Shown one piece after another: positions 1 through 9,385 of a DNA stretch of 64,000 nucleotides. Each line of letters starts with the position of its first letter. The first letter of the stretch is position 1. The stretch is from Rhizorhabdus dicambivorans (GTDB taxonomy: Bacteria > Pseudomonadota > Alphaproteobacteria > Sphingomonadales > Sphingomonadaceae). The DNA lies in contig NZ_CP023449.1 of the NCBI RefSeq assembly GCF_002355275.1, forward strand, positions 1,032,001 through 1,096,000, in the 5' to 3' direction. The position numbers and the translations under genes are program-made. The notes under the pieces were generated by a model. That model was not told the origin of the DNA. It did no database searches and saw only the letters and a program-made list of their open reading frames with translations.

Positions 1-455
1 CCTTCGGCGTCGAACTCAGCTATCACAGCCGCCGGCCCGTGGCCGACGACGATCTTGGTGCACAATATATGGCCTCGCTCGACGCGCTGATGGCGGAGGC
101 CGACATCGTTTCGCTGCATTGCCCGGGCGGCGCCGAAACCCATCATCTGATCGATGCGCCGATGCTGGGGCGGATGAGGCCCGGCGCGCTGCTGATCAAC
201 ACGGCGCGCGGCTCGGTGGTGGACGAGGCGGCGCTGGCGGCGGCGCTGACCGAGGGGAAGATCGGCGGGGCGGGGCTCGACGTCTACGAGCGCGAGCCGG
301 CGGTCCATCCCCTGCTGTTGGACGCACCGAATGTCGTGTTGCTGCCTCACCTCGGCAGTGCCACGCTGGAGACGCGCGAGGCGATGGGGCGGCAGGCTAT
401 GCTCAATCTCGAAGCGCTGCTCGACGGCCGCGAGCCGCCCAACCGTGTCGCCTGA
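1..455 (+). CDS. D-2-hydroxyacid dehydrogenase, C-terminal part (5' end outside window)
   Basis: The reading frame is open from base 3 to the TGA at 453-455, so only about 150 C-terminal residues are present. They carry the NAD-binding and catalytic signatures of the D-isomer 2-hydroxyacid dehydrogenase family: INTARGSVVDEAAL (catalytic Arg), GLDVYEREP (catalytic Glu) and LLPHLGSAT (catalytic His). These enzymes reduce 2-keto acids such as glyoxylate or hydroxypyruvate with NAD(P)H in the cytosol. The stop overlaps the start of a glycerate-kinase-like gene by 11 bases. That coupling supports a hydroxypyruvate/glyoxylate reductase feeding glycerate to the kinase, but substrate specificity is inferred from context only. 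Confidence 0.9.
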   Translation, partial: FGVELSYHSRRPVADDDLGAQYMASLDALMAEADIVSLHCPGGAETHHLIDAPMLGRMRPGALLINTARGSVVDEAALAAALTEGKIGGAGLDVYEREPAVHPLLLDAPNVVLLPHLGSATLETREAMGRQAMLNLEALLDGREPPNRVA

Positions 456-1281
456 GCCCGCCAGTGCGCTGGCCGCCGTCGAGCCGGCGCTGCGCGAGGC
501 GATGGAGCGGGCCAGCGTGCGCCCTTTCGTGCTCGGCATCTGCGGCGCGCAGGGCAGCGGCAAGTCGACGCTGTCGGATGCGCTGGCCGGTCATATGCGG
601 GCGGCCGGAGTCCCCACCTCGGTCCTGTCGATCGACGATCTTTATCGCACTCACGCCGAGCGCGCGGCGCTGGCCCGCGACGTGCATCCGCTGTTTGCGG
701 TGCGCGGCGTGCCCGGCACCCATGATGTCGGGCTGGGCCTGGACATACTCGACACCTTGGCTAGCGGCCTGCCGGCAAGGCTGCCCCGCTTCGACAAGGC
801 GCAGGACGACCGCGCTCCCGAAGCGGACTGGGACGAGGCCCCCGCCGACACCCGGCTGCTGATCCTGGAAGGATGGTGCGTCGGCGCGCGGCCGCAGGCG
901 GACGACGCCCTCGCGGAGCCGGTCAACGATCTCGAACGGCTGGAGGATGGTGCGGGCCGCTGGCGCAGGACGGTCAACCGGGCACTGGCCGGAGACTATC
1001 AGGCGCTGTTCGGCCGCATCGACATGCTGGTCCTGCTCGCCGCCCCGGGATTCGAGGCGGTGCGCGACTGGCGGATCGAGCAGGAACATGGCCTGGCACG
1101 CGGCGCGGCCCCCGGCGCGAGCGGCGTGATGAGCGATGCCGAGGTCGAGCGTTTCATCCGCTTCTATGAGCGGCTGACGCGCCACATATTGGACGAGATG
1201 CCGGGCAGGGCGAATCTGGTGATCCGCCTGCGCAAGGATCGCACCCCATGCTCCATCGTCCCGGCGCGCCGCGGCCGATAG
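445..1281 (+). CDS. Glycerate 3-kinase-like P-loop kinase
   Basis: A 278-residue protein from the GTG at 445, chosen because it overlaps the stop of the upstream dehydrogenase and leaves a normal short N-terminus before the Walker A motif. GAQGSGKST lies at residues 34-42. Downstream come SIDDLYRTHAERAALA and a RGVPGTHD stretch, as in D-glycerate 3-kinases related to plant GLYK and the YggC/uridine-kinase-like group. The predicted reaction is ATP-dependent phosphorylation of D-glycerate, returning carbon from hydroxypyruvate to central metabolism. The translational overlap with a hydroxyacid dehydrogenase supports this. An alternative is another small-molecule kinase of the PRK-like fold. Confidence 0.8.
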   Translation: MSPEPASALAAVEPALREAMERASVRPFVLGICGAQGSGKSTLSDALAGHMRAAGVPTSVLSIDDLYRTHAERAALARDVHPLFAVRGVPGTHDVGLGLDILDTLASGLPARLPRFDKAQDDRAPEADWDEAPADTRLLILEGWCVGARPQADDALAEPVNDLERLEDGAGRWRRTVNRALAGDYQALFGRIDMLVLLAAPGFEAVRDWRIEQEHGLARGAAPGASGVMSDAEVERFIRFYERLTRHILDEMPGRANLVIRLRKDRTPCSIVPARRGR

Positions 1282-1307
1282 GCCGGTCGAAGACTGGGCG
1301 GGTTGGT

Positions 1308-2393
1308 CTAGCTTTGTGTGGTCGGCAGCCCATATTGCGGCAGCAGGGTCGCCAGTTCGCTCTGGCGCCGGGTATTGGTCTTCTGGAATATGACCTTGAG
1401 GTGGGTGCGCGCGGTTTCATGCGCGATGCCGGCCGCCCGCGCGGCCTCCCTCGCTCCCATGCCCTGCGCGATATCGCGCGCTATCCGCGCCTCGGTCGGC
1501 GTGAGATCGAAGAGCGCCTGCAGCAGATCGCCCTCAGGCAAGCGATCGTCCACGGAATCGGCCAGGACCACCAACCCGTTTGCCGGGGAGAAGATGTCCC
1601 GGGCCGCGCCGTTCACCGGAAGCAGGTGCATGGCGACGCGGCGCTGGTCGTCCAGGCTTATGGCTATCGAGCTGCCCCTTTTCTGAGCCGTCAGTCGTTC
1701 GATCGCGTCTCCCAGGCTCAGATCGGATCGGCCGTCCTTCAGCCGGAGCCGCGACCGGCTGTCCAGCAGCGACTTTCCGATGATCCGGTCGAAAAGATCG
1801 TTCGCGGTCAGCAGGCGGCCGCGGACGTCGATCATCGCGGCCGGCGTTCCGATCATCTCGAGCGCCTCGATCGCGGCCCGGGCCTGCTCCATGGCCAGCC
1901 TGCCGCTCAGCGTCGCCGCCCGGCCGAGATGCGGACGAAGCGCATCGAGAATGGGAAGCGCGCTTCGGGAACGGGCGTGGTCCGCGAAGGCTTCCAGCGT
2001 GATCGCAACCGTGTCCTGGGTCGCGCCACGGATCAATGTCGCCGCGCCGGCGGCGGCGCCGCGCGGAATGAGGAAATCGGTATAGATAGGCAGGGTACGA
2101 AGTTCCTCCTCGCTGTGGAGGTCGCTGTCGGTTAGGAAGCCGGCATAAGGCGGCCGGGCGAGATATCGGTCGAGACGGCTGTTCCGGCGGTCCCAGCCCT
2201 CCGCCGCGAACTGGATCGTGGTCGCCTCGATCCCCGGAGACGAGGCGCGCCGCACCATCCCGCCTGTCCGGGCGTGGATGACGTTGCCACCGCGGGCCCC
2301 GACCAGGACCGCCAGCTTTTCGAGAAGGTCCGGCCACAAGTGCGGCATCGCGCCAGCTTCATAGATCGCGTCTATGATTGCTTCGTGGTCCAA
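1308..2393 (-). CDS. LuxR-family transcriptional regulator
   Basis: A 361-residue protein with a C-terminal LuxR-type helix-turn-helix at about residues 295-355, including LTPTEARIARDIAQGM and the recognition-helix region HETARTHLKVIFQKT. The roughly 290-residue N-terminal part has no motif I can name. It starts with a helix-rich stretch (MDHEAIIDAIYEAG) seen in many sphingomonad solo LuxR proteins, and the middle could be a PAS-like sensory fold. No receiver aspartate pocket is evident, so it is probably not a two-component response regulator. It converges on the kinase gene and lies downstream of the LysR gene on the same strand. Ligand and targets are unknown. Confidence 0.85.
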   Translation of the reverse strand: MDHEAIIDAIYEAGAMPHLWPDLLEKLAVLVGARGGNVIHARTGGMVRRASSPGIEATTIQFAAEGWDRRNSRLDRYLARPPYAGFLTDSDLHSEEELRTLPIYTDFLIPRGAAAGAATLIRGATQDTVAITLEAFADHARSRSALPILDALRPHLGRAATLSGRLAMEQARAAIEALEMIGTPAAMIDVRGRLLTANDLFDRIIGKSLLDSRSRLRLKDGRSDLSLGDAIERLTAQKRGSSIAISLDDQRRVAMHLLPVNGAARDIFSPANGLVVLADSVDDRLPEGDLLQALFDLTPTEARIARDIAQGMGAREAARAAGIAHETARTHLKVIFQKTNTRRQSELATLLPQYGLPTTQS

Positions 2394-2533
2394 CTCCGTC
2401 CCCTGACCCAGCCTGCACGTCTGTCCGGTGGCTAGACTGGATCGGATTGCCCGTGGAGTCGACCCGGCAGCTTGAGAAACTAATCTCGATCAGTGGGTGT
2501 GTTAAGCGTGCGTTCGACAAAAACCTTCGGTGC

Positions 2534-3469
2534 TCAGGTACGGCGATCAAGGGCGGATGTTGAATCACATGCGAACTGGCGCTGCAATTCCCTGACCAGT
2601 TCCAGGATCGACAAGGCCGGCGCGGAGGATCCGTCGACGCGATAGGCGAGGGCGATTTCGAGGCTCTCGCGATAGTCGACGATTTCGCGGAAGATGAGGC
2701 CTTCGATGGTGATGTTGCGCAGCGAATGGGGGGCCAGAACGACGCCATGGCCGCCCGCCGCCATGCACGCGGCGGTGACGAAATCATTGACCTGGGTGAT
2801 CGGGTCGAGCGCGAAACCGCCGAGCTCGGCCAGTTGCCGGAGCTTCGTTCCCAAGCCGTCATTGGCGTGGAACTGCGGATTGATGAAGCTTTCCCCGGCC
2901 AGGTCGGCGGCGCGGATCTCGTCGCGCGCGGCCAGCGGGTGCGAGGCTGCGAGGGCGAGCAGGGTGGTCTCGCGATAGAGCGGGATCGCCTTGACGGCCT
3001 CAGGATAGTTGGAACGAGGCCGGATCAGGCCGACATCGAGCTTCGCATCGGCGATGGCTGCAATCTGCTGCGGCGTTTCCATCATCGACGGGCGGAGCTG
3101 CAGCAACGGCAGTTGATCTCGCAGCACGCGGAGCATGGCCGGCAATATCCCGCAGATCGCCGCCGAGAAGATATAGCCGATCTCGACCGGCCCAGCCTCG
3201 CCGCGCGCCGCCAGCTGGCCGATCCGCTCCGCCCGGTCGAGCTGGGCGATCGCGGCCCGCGCCTGGGCGAGGAATATCTCCCCTGTCCGGGTCAGCGAAA
3301 CCGCGGCGCGCTTGCGGCGATGTAGCAGCGGCGCCCCGACCACATCCTCCAGCCGGCGTATCTGCGAACTCAGCGCCGATTGCGCGATGGCAAGGCGGTC
3401 GGCCGTGCGGGTGAAATGCAGGTCCTCCGACAGGGCAATGAAGCTGCGCACGGCCTTCGTATCGAGCAT
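2534..3469 (-). CDS. LysR-family transcriptional regulator, divergent from gcdH
   Basis: A 311-residue protein with the full LysR layout. The N-terminal winged HTH spans residues 1-60 (FTRTADRLAIAQSALSSQI, then RRLEDVVGAPLLHR), followed by a type-2 periplasmic-binding-like effector domain from about residue 90. It is divergently transcribed from the glutaryl-CoA dehydrogenase operon with about 100 bases between the starts. This is the classic arrangement for a LysR activator of the adjacent catabolic genes, probably responding to a pathway intermediate. An ATTT-N11-AAAT dyad lies in the shared intergenic space. Confidence 0.93.
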   Translation of the reverse strand: MLDTKAVRSFIALSEDLHFTRTADRLAIAQSALSSQIRRLEDVVGAPLLHRRKRAAVSLTRTGEIFLAQARAAIAQLDRAERIGQLAARGEAGPVEIGYIFSAAICGILPAMLRVLRDQLPLLQLRPSMMETPQQIAAIADAKLDVGLIRPRSNYPEAVKAIPLYRETTLLALAASHPLAARDEIRAADLAGESFINPQFHANDGLGTKLRQLAELGGFALDPITQVNDFVTAACMAAGGHGVVLAPHSLRNITIEGLIFREIVDYRESLEIALAYRVDGSSAPALSILELVRELQRQFACDSTSALDRRT

Positions 3470-3504
3470 GACTCTTTTTAATCACTAAATCGGAATAGAA
3501 TCCA

Positions 3505-3523
3505 ATTTTATCGAGATTGAAAT
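3505..3523. promoter_or_regulatory. Candidate LysR operator (ATTT-N11-AAAT)
   Basis: In the interval between the divergent LysR gene and gcdH, ATTT at 3505-3508 and AAAT at 3520-3523 form a dyad separated by 11 bases. This fits the T-N11-A LysR box. The site lies in an AT-rich patch of otherwise GC-rich DNA, about 35 bases upstream of the LysR start codon and 48 bases upstream of the gcdH start. The assignment rests on position and pattern only. Confidence 0.4.
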
Positions 3524-3570
3524 GATCATAGTCGCCGCGCACAAGCGTGTGTGCAACGACGGAGAATGTG

Positions 3571-4754
<1,184 letters not shown>

Positions 4755-4755
<1 letters not shown>

Positions 4756-5879
4756 TGGCCGGGCCGCCGCTCGCGGGGGTGAAGGTGGTCGAACTGGCCC
4801 GCATCCTCGCGGGCCCCTGGGCGGGGCAGACGCTCGCGGACCTCGGCGCCGAGGTGATCAAGGTGGAAAGCCCCGGCGGCGATGACACGCGCCGATGGGG
4901 GCCACCCTTCGTCACCTATCCCGATGGCGGGCAGGACGCCGCCTATTTCCATGCCACCAATCGTGGCAAGCGGTCGGTCGTCGCCGATTTCACGACCGCC
5001 GAGGGGCAGGCGCAGGTGCGCGCTCTGGTGGCCGACGCCGATGTGCTGATCGAGAATTTCAAGGTTGGCGGGCTCGCCAAATATGGGCTGGACTACCCCG
5101 CCCTGGCCGCGATCAACCCGGGACTGGTCTATTGCTCGATCACCGGCTTCGGCCAGGACGGCCCCTATGCCCAGCGGGCGGGATACGACTTCATCGTCCA
5201 GGGCATGAGCGGGATCATGGACCTGACCGGCGATCCCGAGGGCGAACCGCAGAAGATCGGCGTCGCCTATGCGGATATATTGACCGGCCTCTATTCGGTG
5301 ATCGCGATCCAGGCGGCGCTCGCTCAGCGGGCCCGCACCGGGCGGGGCCAGCATATCGACATGGCCCTGTTCGACGTCATGGTGGCGACGCTCGCCAACC
5401 AGGCGATGAACTATCTGGTGGGCGGCGCGGCGCCAACGCGGCTTGGCAATGCCCATCCGAACATCGCCCCCTATGCGGTCTATCCGGTGTCGGACGGCTG
5501 GTTCATCCTGGCCGTCGGCAATGACGGGCAGTTCCGCAAATTCTGCGATCTGGTCGGCATCGCGGCCGATCCCCGCTTCGAAACCAACGCGCTGCGCCTG
5601 GCCAACCGGGATGCGCTGGCGGAGGTCATCGGGGCGGCGACGCGGGGCTGGACGAAGGTTGCGCTGCTCGATGCGCTGGCACAGGCCGGCGTGCCGGCCG
5701 GGCCGATCAACCGGCTCGACGAGGCCTTTGCCGATCCGCAGATCGCTCATCGCGGGCTGGTCCAGGGGTTCGATGCCGATGGATATCAGGTGCCGGGGCT
5801 TCGCACCCCGATCCGCTTTTCCGACGCGGAGCTCGCCCTCGACCATGGCTCGCCGCGGCTCGGCGCGGACAGCCGATGA
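4755..5879 (+). CDS. Class III (CaiB/BaiF) CoA-transferase, probable succinyl-CoA:glutarate type
   Basis: A 374-residue protein starting at the ATG that shares one base with the gcdH stop (TGATG). The N-terminus KVVELARILAGPWAGQTLAD and GAEVIKVESPGGDDTRRWGPP is typical of family III CoA-transferases. IGVAYADILTGLY contains the expected catalytic Asp at about residue 174. Family members transfer CoA between organic acids through an aspartyl-CoA thioester. Co-translation with glutaryl-CoA dehydrogenase suggests the glutarate CoA-transferase role (SUGCT/C7orf10 type), with succinyl-CoA as likely donor. Other dicarboxylates remain possible. Confidence 0.88.
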
Positions 5880-6038
5880 CCGGCCGCGCCTGCGATCCGC
5901 GACGGGCCTGCCACCGTCCGCAGCCCCGTGGAGCCTGTCGACGCCGACCATGGCTATGATATCATTGCACGAGGCCGATCGCGGGCGTGGCTCCTTCCGC
6001 GACCCCTGCCGATACCGGCCGCACGATCGAGGATTTCG

Positions 6039-7715
6039 ATGCACGACATGACCCGCACCAGCCCCGCCACGGTCGCTTCGCGACTAGCCGAGGCGCTTGT
6101 GGCGCAAGGGGTCGATCATGTCTTCTGCGTACCGGGCGAGAGCTATCTGGCGGTGCTGGATGCGCTGTACGACCTCAGGCGGGAGATCCGGCTGATAACC
6201 TGCCGCAACGAGATTGCCGCCGCCAACATGGCCGAAGCCTATGGCAAGCTCACCGGCCGGCCCGGCATCTGCATGGTGACGCGCGGTCCTGGCGCGAGCC
6301 ATGCGGCGGTCGGCGTCCATACGGCGGAGCAGGATTCGACGCCGATGATCCTGTTCGTCGGCCAGATCGAGCGGGGGCATCGCGGGCGTGGCGCCTTTCA
6401 GGAGGTCGATTATCGCCAGATGTTCGGCAGCATCGCCAAATGGACGGCGGAACTGGAGGAGGCCGACCGCGTGGACGAGATCGTCCGCCGGGCCTTCTCG
6501 ACGGCGCTGAACGGCCGTCGCGGACCCGTCGTGCTGTCGCTGCCCGAGGATGTGCTGACCGAGCCGGCCGTCGGCACCGCGCTGCCATGGCGGGCGGGTC
6601 CGGTGCGCAGCGGCCTGGAGCCCGGGGTGCTGGCAGCGATCGGCGATCGCCTGCGGGCTGCATCGAAGCCGCTGCTCATCCTGGGCGGTTCCGGCTGGAG
6701 CCGGGAAGCGGCCGGGCGGCTCGCCGACTGGGCGGAGGGAATGGACCTGCCCATCGCCCTGTCGTTCCGGCGCAAGGATCTGATCGACAACCGCCGGCCC
6801 TGCTATATCGGCGATTTCGGCCTGGGTATTAATCCCCGGCTGGTTGCGCGCCTTGCCGAGGCCGATCTGGTGATCGCGCTGGGCGCGCGGCTGGGCGACA
6901 ATCCGACCGGCGGCTACAGCTTCCTCGATCCGGCGGTGACCGCCGAGCGGCTGGTGCATATTCATCCCGATCCCGAGGAACTGGGCCGCGTCTGGCCGGC
7001 GGCGATTGCCGCCGTCGCCGATCCGGATGCGGCGGCGATCGGGCTGGCGAGCCTCGATGGCGATCGGCGCTGGACCGCCTGGCGCGCGGAGGCGCGCGCC
7101 GACTGGGAGGCGTTCACGCAGCCGGTCCCGACGGCCGGCCCGGTCAATCTGTCCGAACTGTTCGGTGAGATGCGCGCCGCTCTGCCCGACGACGCGATCG
7201 TTACCAACGGCGCGGGAAACTATGCCGCCTGGCTCCACCGCTTCTTCCCCTGTCATGGCTTCGGGACGCAGCTGGCGCCGACCAGCGGAGCGATGGGCTA
7301 TGGTTTTCCGGCGGCGATCGCCGCAAAGTCGATCCATCCGTCACGCGAGGTCGTCTCGGTCGCGGGCGACGGCTGCTTCATGATGGTGGCCCAGGAACTC
7401 GCGACTGTCGTACAGCACGATATCCCGATGATCGTCGTGCTGATCGACAATGGTTCCTACGGTACGATCCGGATGCACCAGGAAAGGAATTTCCCCGGAC
7501 GGACGGTGGCGACCGATCTCGTCAATCCCGATTTCGGGGCGCTGGCGCGCAGCTTCGGCATCGCGTCGTGGCGCGTGGAGAAGACCGCCGATTTCGGACC
7601 TGCCTTCGCGGAGGCGCGCGCTTCCGGCCGGCCCGCCCTCATCCATGTACTGACCTCGATCAACGACATCGCGCCGGGCAGGCGGATAGAGACGACGGCG
7701 GCCTCGACGATTTGA
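6039..7715 (+). CDS. Thiamine-diphosphate-dependent enzyme, acetolactate synthase-like
   Basis: A 558-residue protein from the ATG at 6039, preceded by GAGGA six bases upstream; the frame extends further upstream but without family similarity. The N-terminal pyrimidine-binding domain has FCVPGESYLAVLDALYDL and CRNEIAAANMAEAYGKLTG, with the ThDP-activating Glu at about 58. The middle domain follows. The C-terminal pyrophosphate-binding domain has GDGCFMMVAQELATVVQ and VLIDNGSYGTIRMHQ, the metal/ThDP motif. Such proteins decarboxylate or condense 2-keto acids. No regulatory subunit lies nearby, and it follows a glutarate module rather than ilv genes. A catabolic 2-keto-acid decarboxylase or carboligase is more likely than branched-chain biosynthesis, and the substrate is unknown. 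Confidence 0.88.
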   Translation: MHDMTRTSPATVASRLAEALVAQGVDHVFCVPGESYLAVLDALYDLRREIRLITCRNEIAAANMAEAYGKLTGRPGICMVTRGPGASHAAVGVHTAEQDSTPMILFVGQIERGHRGRGAFQEVDYRQMFGSIAKWTAELEEADRVDEIVRRAFSTALNGRRGPVVLSLPEDVLTEPAVGTALPWRAGPVRSGLEPGVLAAIGDRLRAASKPLLILGGSGWSREAAGRLADWAEGMDLPIALSFRRKDLIDNRRPCYIGDFGLGINPRLVARLAEADLVIALGARLGDNPTGGYSFLDPAVTAERLVHIHPDPEELGRVWPAAIAAVADPDAAAIGLASLDGDRRWTAWRAEARADWEAFTQPVPTAGPVNLSELFGEMRAALPDDAIVTNGAGNYAAWLHRFFPCHGFGTQLAPTSGAMGYGFPAAIAAKSIHPSREVVSVAGDGCFMMVAQELATVVQHDIPMIVVLIDNGSYGTIRMHQERNFPGRTVATDLVNPDFGALARSFGIASWRVEKTADFGPAFAEARASGRPALIHVLTSINDIAPGRRIETTAASTI

Positions 7716-7768
7716 TTTCCGAGTCATCGGGTAATTCCGCCTGACCTGAAATCACTCCGGGCGAAAGC

Positions 7769-7795
7769 GTCCCGCCTTCGCCCCAAAGGCGGGAC
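7769..7795 (+). terminator. Hairpin downstream of the ThDP enzyme gene
   Basis: GTCCCGCCTT (7769-7778) pairs perfectly with AAGGCGGGAC (7786-7795) across a 7-base loop, 54 bases after the stop codon. No run of T follows, so it may act as a processing or Rho-assisted stop rather than a canonical intrinsic terminator. Confidence 0.4.
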
Positions 7796-7987
7796 GGGAC
7801 GCTCCAGTCGGCCGCAGGCTCCGCCCCCCCGGGTAACCGTGCGCGGGCCGCGTCCGGCAGGAAAACCCCGCATCGACCGGCACCTTCCCGGAAGGGCCGC
7901 CGGTCTCTCCCTCGCGAAGGAGGACGAGCCGAGGAACCATCGCACGGCGCAAACGTCTGCTGGTGATCGAAGATAGGGAGAAGAGCC

Positions 7988-8254
7988 GTGGGTTGGATCA
8001 TTGCGCTGATCGTCGGAGGGATCGCGGGCTGGCTTGCCAGCATCGTCATGGGCCGCAACGCCACCATGGGAATTTTCTGGAACATCGTCGTGGGCTGCGT
8101 TGGCTCGCTGATCGGCAATGCGCTGTCCGGTCCGCTGCTGGGGGTGCGCGGAAGCGTGCAGCAATTCTCGCTTACCGGCCTGCTGATCGCCTTCGTGGGT
8201 GCCGTGGTGCTGCTGGGCATCCTCAACCTCATCCAGCGCAAGAGCGTGCGGTAA
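7988..8254 (+). CDS. GlsB/YeaQ/YmgE-family stress membrane protein
   Basis: An 88-residue, very hydrophobic protein starting at a GTG preceded by AGGGAG. The pattern is that of the transglycosylase-associated/GlsB family. A first membrane segment with glycine zipper (IALIVGGIAGWLASIVMG) is followed by GIFWNIVVGCVGSLIGNAL and a third segment LLIAFVGAVVLLGILNLI ending in basic residues. Family members are small inner-membrane proteins induced by envelope or general stress, with no defined biochemical activity. It stands alone, with more than 250 bases on its upstream side. Confidence 0.9.
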   Translation: MGWIIALIVGGIAGWLASIVMGRNATMGIFWNIVVGCVGSLIGNALSGPLLGVRGSVQQFSLTGLLIAFVGAVVLLGILNLIQRKSVR

Positions 8255-8427
8255 GAAGAGGCGGGCGGCCGACCATGTCTGGGAAAGTAGGCGCATAGCC
8301 GCCTGCATGGGCCGCACCTTGCCTCGGCCGCCGATCGATATGAGAAAAAGATACTGAAAACGCTGACGAAATGGGGGCAACCGCCGGAGCCCCTGTTCGT
8401 TTGGGGCGCTCTCCCGATGGAGCGTGT

Positions 8428-8658
8428 ATGCGTTATTTTCTGCACAGTTCGGCCGAGCGCGACGAAGAGGGATTCGAATGCCCCAGCGTCGATGCGGCCC
8501 GGATGGAAGCCGGGCGGCATGTCGCCGACCTGATCCGCGATGATCCATCCGCGATCTGGACCGCCGACTGGCGGATCGAATTGACCGATCATAGGGGCAT
8601 GACCCTTTCGATGCTCCATGTCGTCGGCACCGAGGCGCCGGCGTCCCGAAGATCGTGA
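8428..8658 (+). CDS. DUF6894-type small protein
   Basis: A 76-residue protein beginning MRYFLHSSAERDEEGFECP. This matches the layout of the short DUF6894-like proteins common in alphaproteobacteria: an aromatic N-terminal strand, a DEEG turn, a helix DAARMEAGRHVADLIRDD and a final strand pair WRIELTDHRG / LSMLHVVG. A longer in-frame start at 8371 exists, but it lies outside the conserved fold. Function is unknown for the family. It is flanked by a stress membrane protein and a PadR regulator, with no operon link evident. Confidence 0.75.
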   Translation: MRYFLHSSAERDEEGFECPSVDAARMEAGRHVADLIRDDPSAIWTADWRIELTDHRGMTLSMLHVVGTEAPASRRS

Positions 8659-8799
8659 TCGGCTGTCAGCGGGCACGCAGCGGGTGCCCGAGCCGCTCAG
8701 CGGTCAGAACGCGTTTGCGGAAACTGGGATATGGAGAGGCGCGGACCGTCCAAGGAGCTACCTATGAAGTGCACCGGCTAAGCGGCCGGCCCGGTCGAC

Positions 8800-9327
8800 C
8801 TATTCCAGCTGTGCGACCGCTTCGTCGCACCAGGTGATCATGGCCTGTTCGTACAGCACGCCGCAGCGCGCTCCGAGCAGCCGGCCGAGGTTGCTCCTGT
8901 CGATCTGCTCGTTCTTGGCGATCCTGGCCTCAATCGCGCCGAACAGGGCCCTGCGCTCCAGATGATAGGCCCGCCGGTCCGCGAGCTGTGCGCGGAGCTT
9001 GGGCAGGTCGGCATATTCCAGAGCATACATTTTCACAAGGAGCTCCTCCTTGATTGACGCCGGCGGGCTGGGGCTGTCCAGCCAGGCCTGCAGGGCTTCG
9101 ATGCCGAGCGGGGTGATGGACCAGATGATCTTGTCGGGGAGCTTGTCCTGCTCGCGCCGCATGCCGGCAATCATGTCCTGCGTCTCGAGCCGCCGCAGTT
9201 CGGTGTAGATCTGCTGGCGCGTCGCTCGCCAGAAATAGCCGGTGGAGGTCCTGAACTCCTTGGCCAGGTCGTACCCGCTCAGCGGCTCGTGAGAGAGCGC
9301 CGTCAGAATGGCATGCGTCAGCGCCAT
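8800..9327 (-). CDS. PadR-family transcriptional regulator
   Basis: A 175-residue protein with an N-terminal PadR winged helix (residues 1-75: LTALSHEPLSGYDLAKEF, then GYFWRATRQQIYTELRRLE) and a C-terminal helical dimerisation domain. PadR proteins classically repress phenolic-acid stress or catabolic genes and release DNA on ligand binding. The gene lies 58 bases downstream of an acyl-CoA synthetase gene on the same strand and probably forms an operon with it and the acyl-CoA dehydrogenase. Control of that operon is the natural inference; the ligand could be an acyl-CoA or an aromatic acid. Confidence 0.9.
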   Translation of the reverse strand: MALTHAILTALSHEPLSGYDLAKEFRTSTGYFWRATRQQIYTELRRLETQDMIAGMRREQDKLPDKIIWSITPLGIEALQAWLDSPSPPASIKEELLVKMYALEYADLPKLRAQLADRRAYHLERRALFGAIEARIAKNEQIDRSNLGRLLGARCGVLYEQAMITWCDEAVAQLE

Positions 9328-9385
9328 GAGACCTCCCTGGCAGTTGTCTGGAACCGACCTAGCACCGGCCCGGCCGGTTTGTCAT

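Noticed and set aside
5928-6038. N-terminal extension of the ThDP enzyme
   Set aside because: The 37 extra residues have no family similarity, while the ATG at 6039 has a GAGGA site with proper spacing.
7660-8676. Long minus-strand frames across the GlsB and DUF6894 genes
   Set aside because: They change character along their length, lack ribosome sites and overlap two small plus-strand genes with family-like sequence and good start signals.
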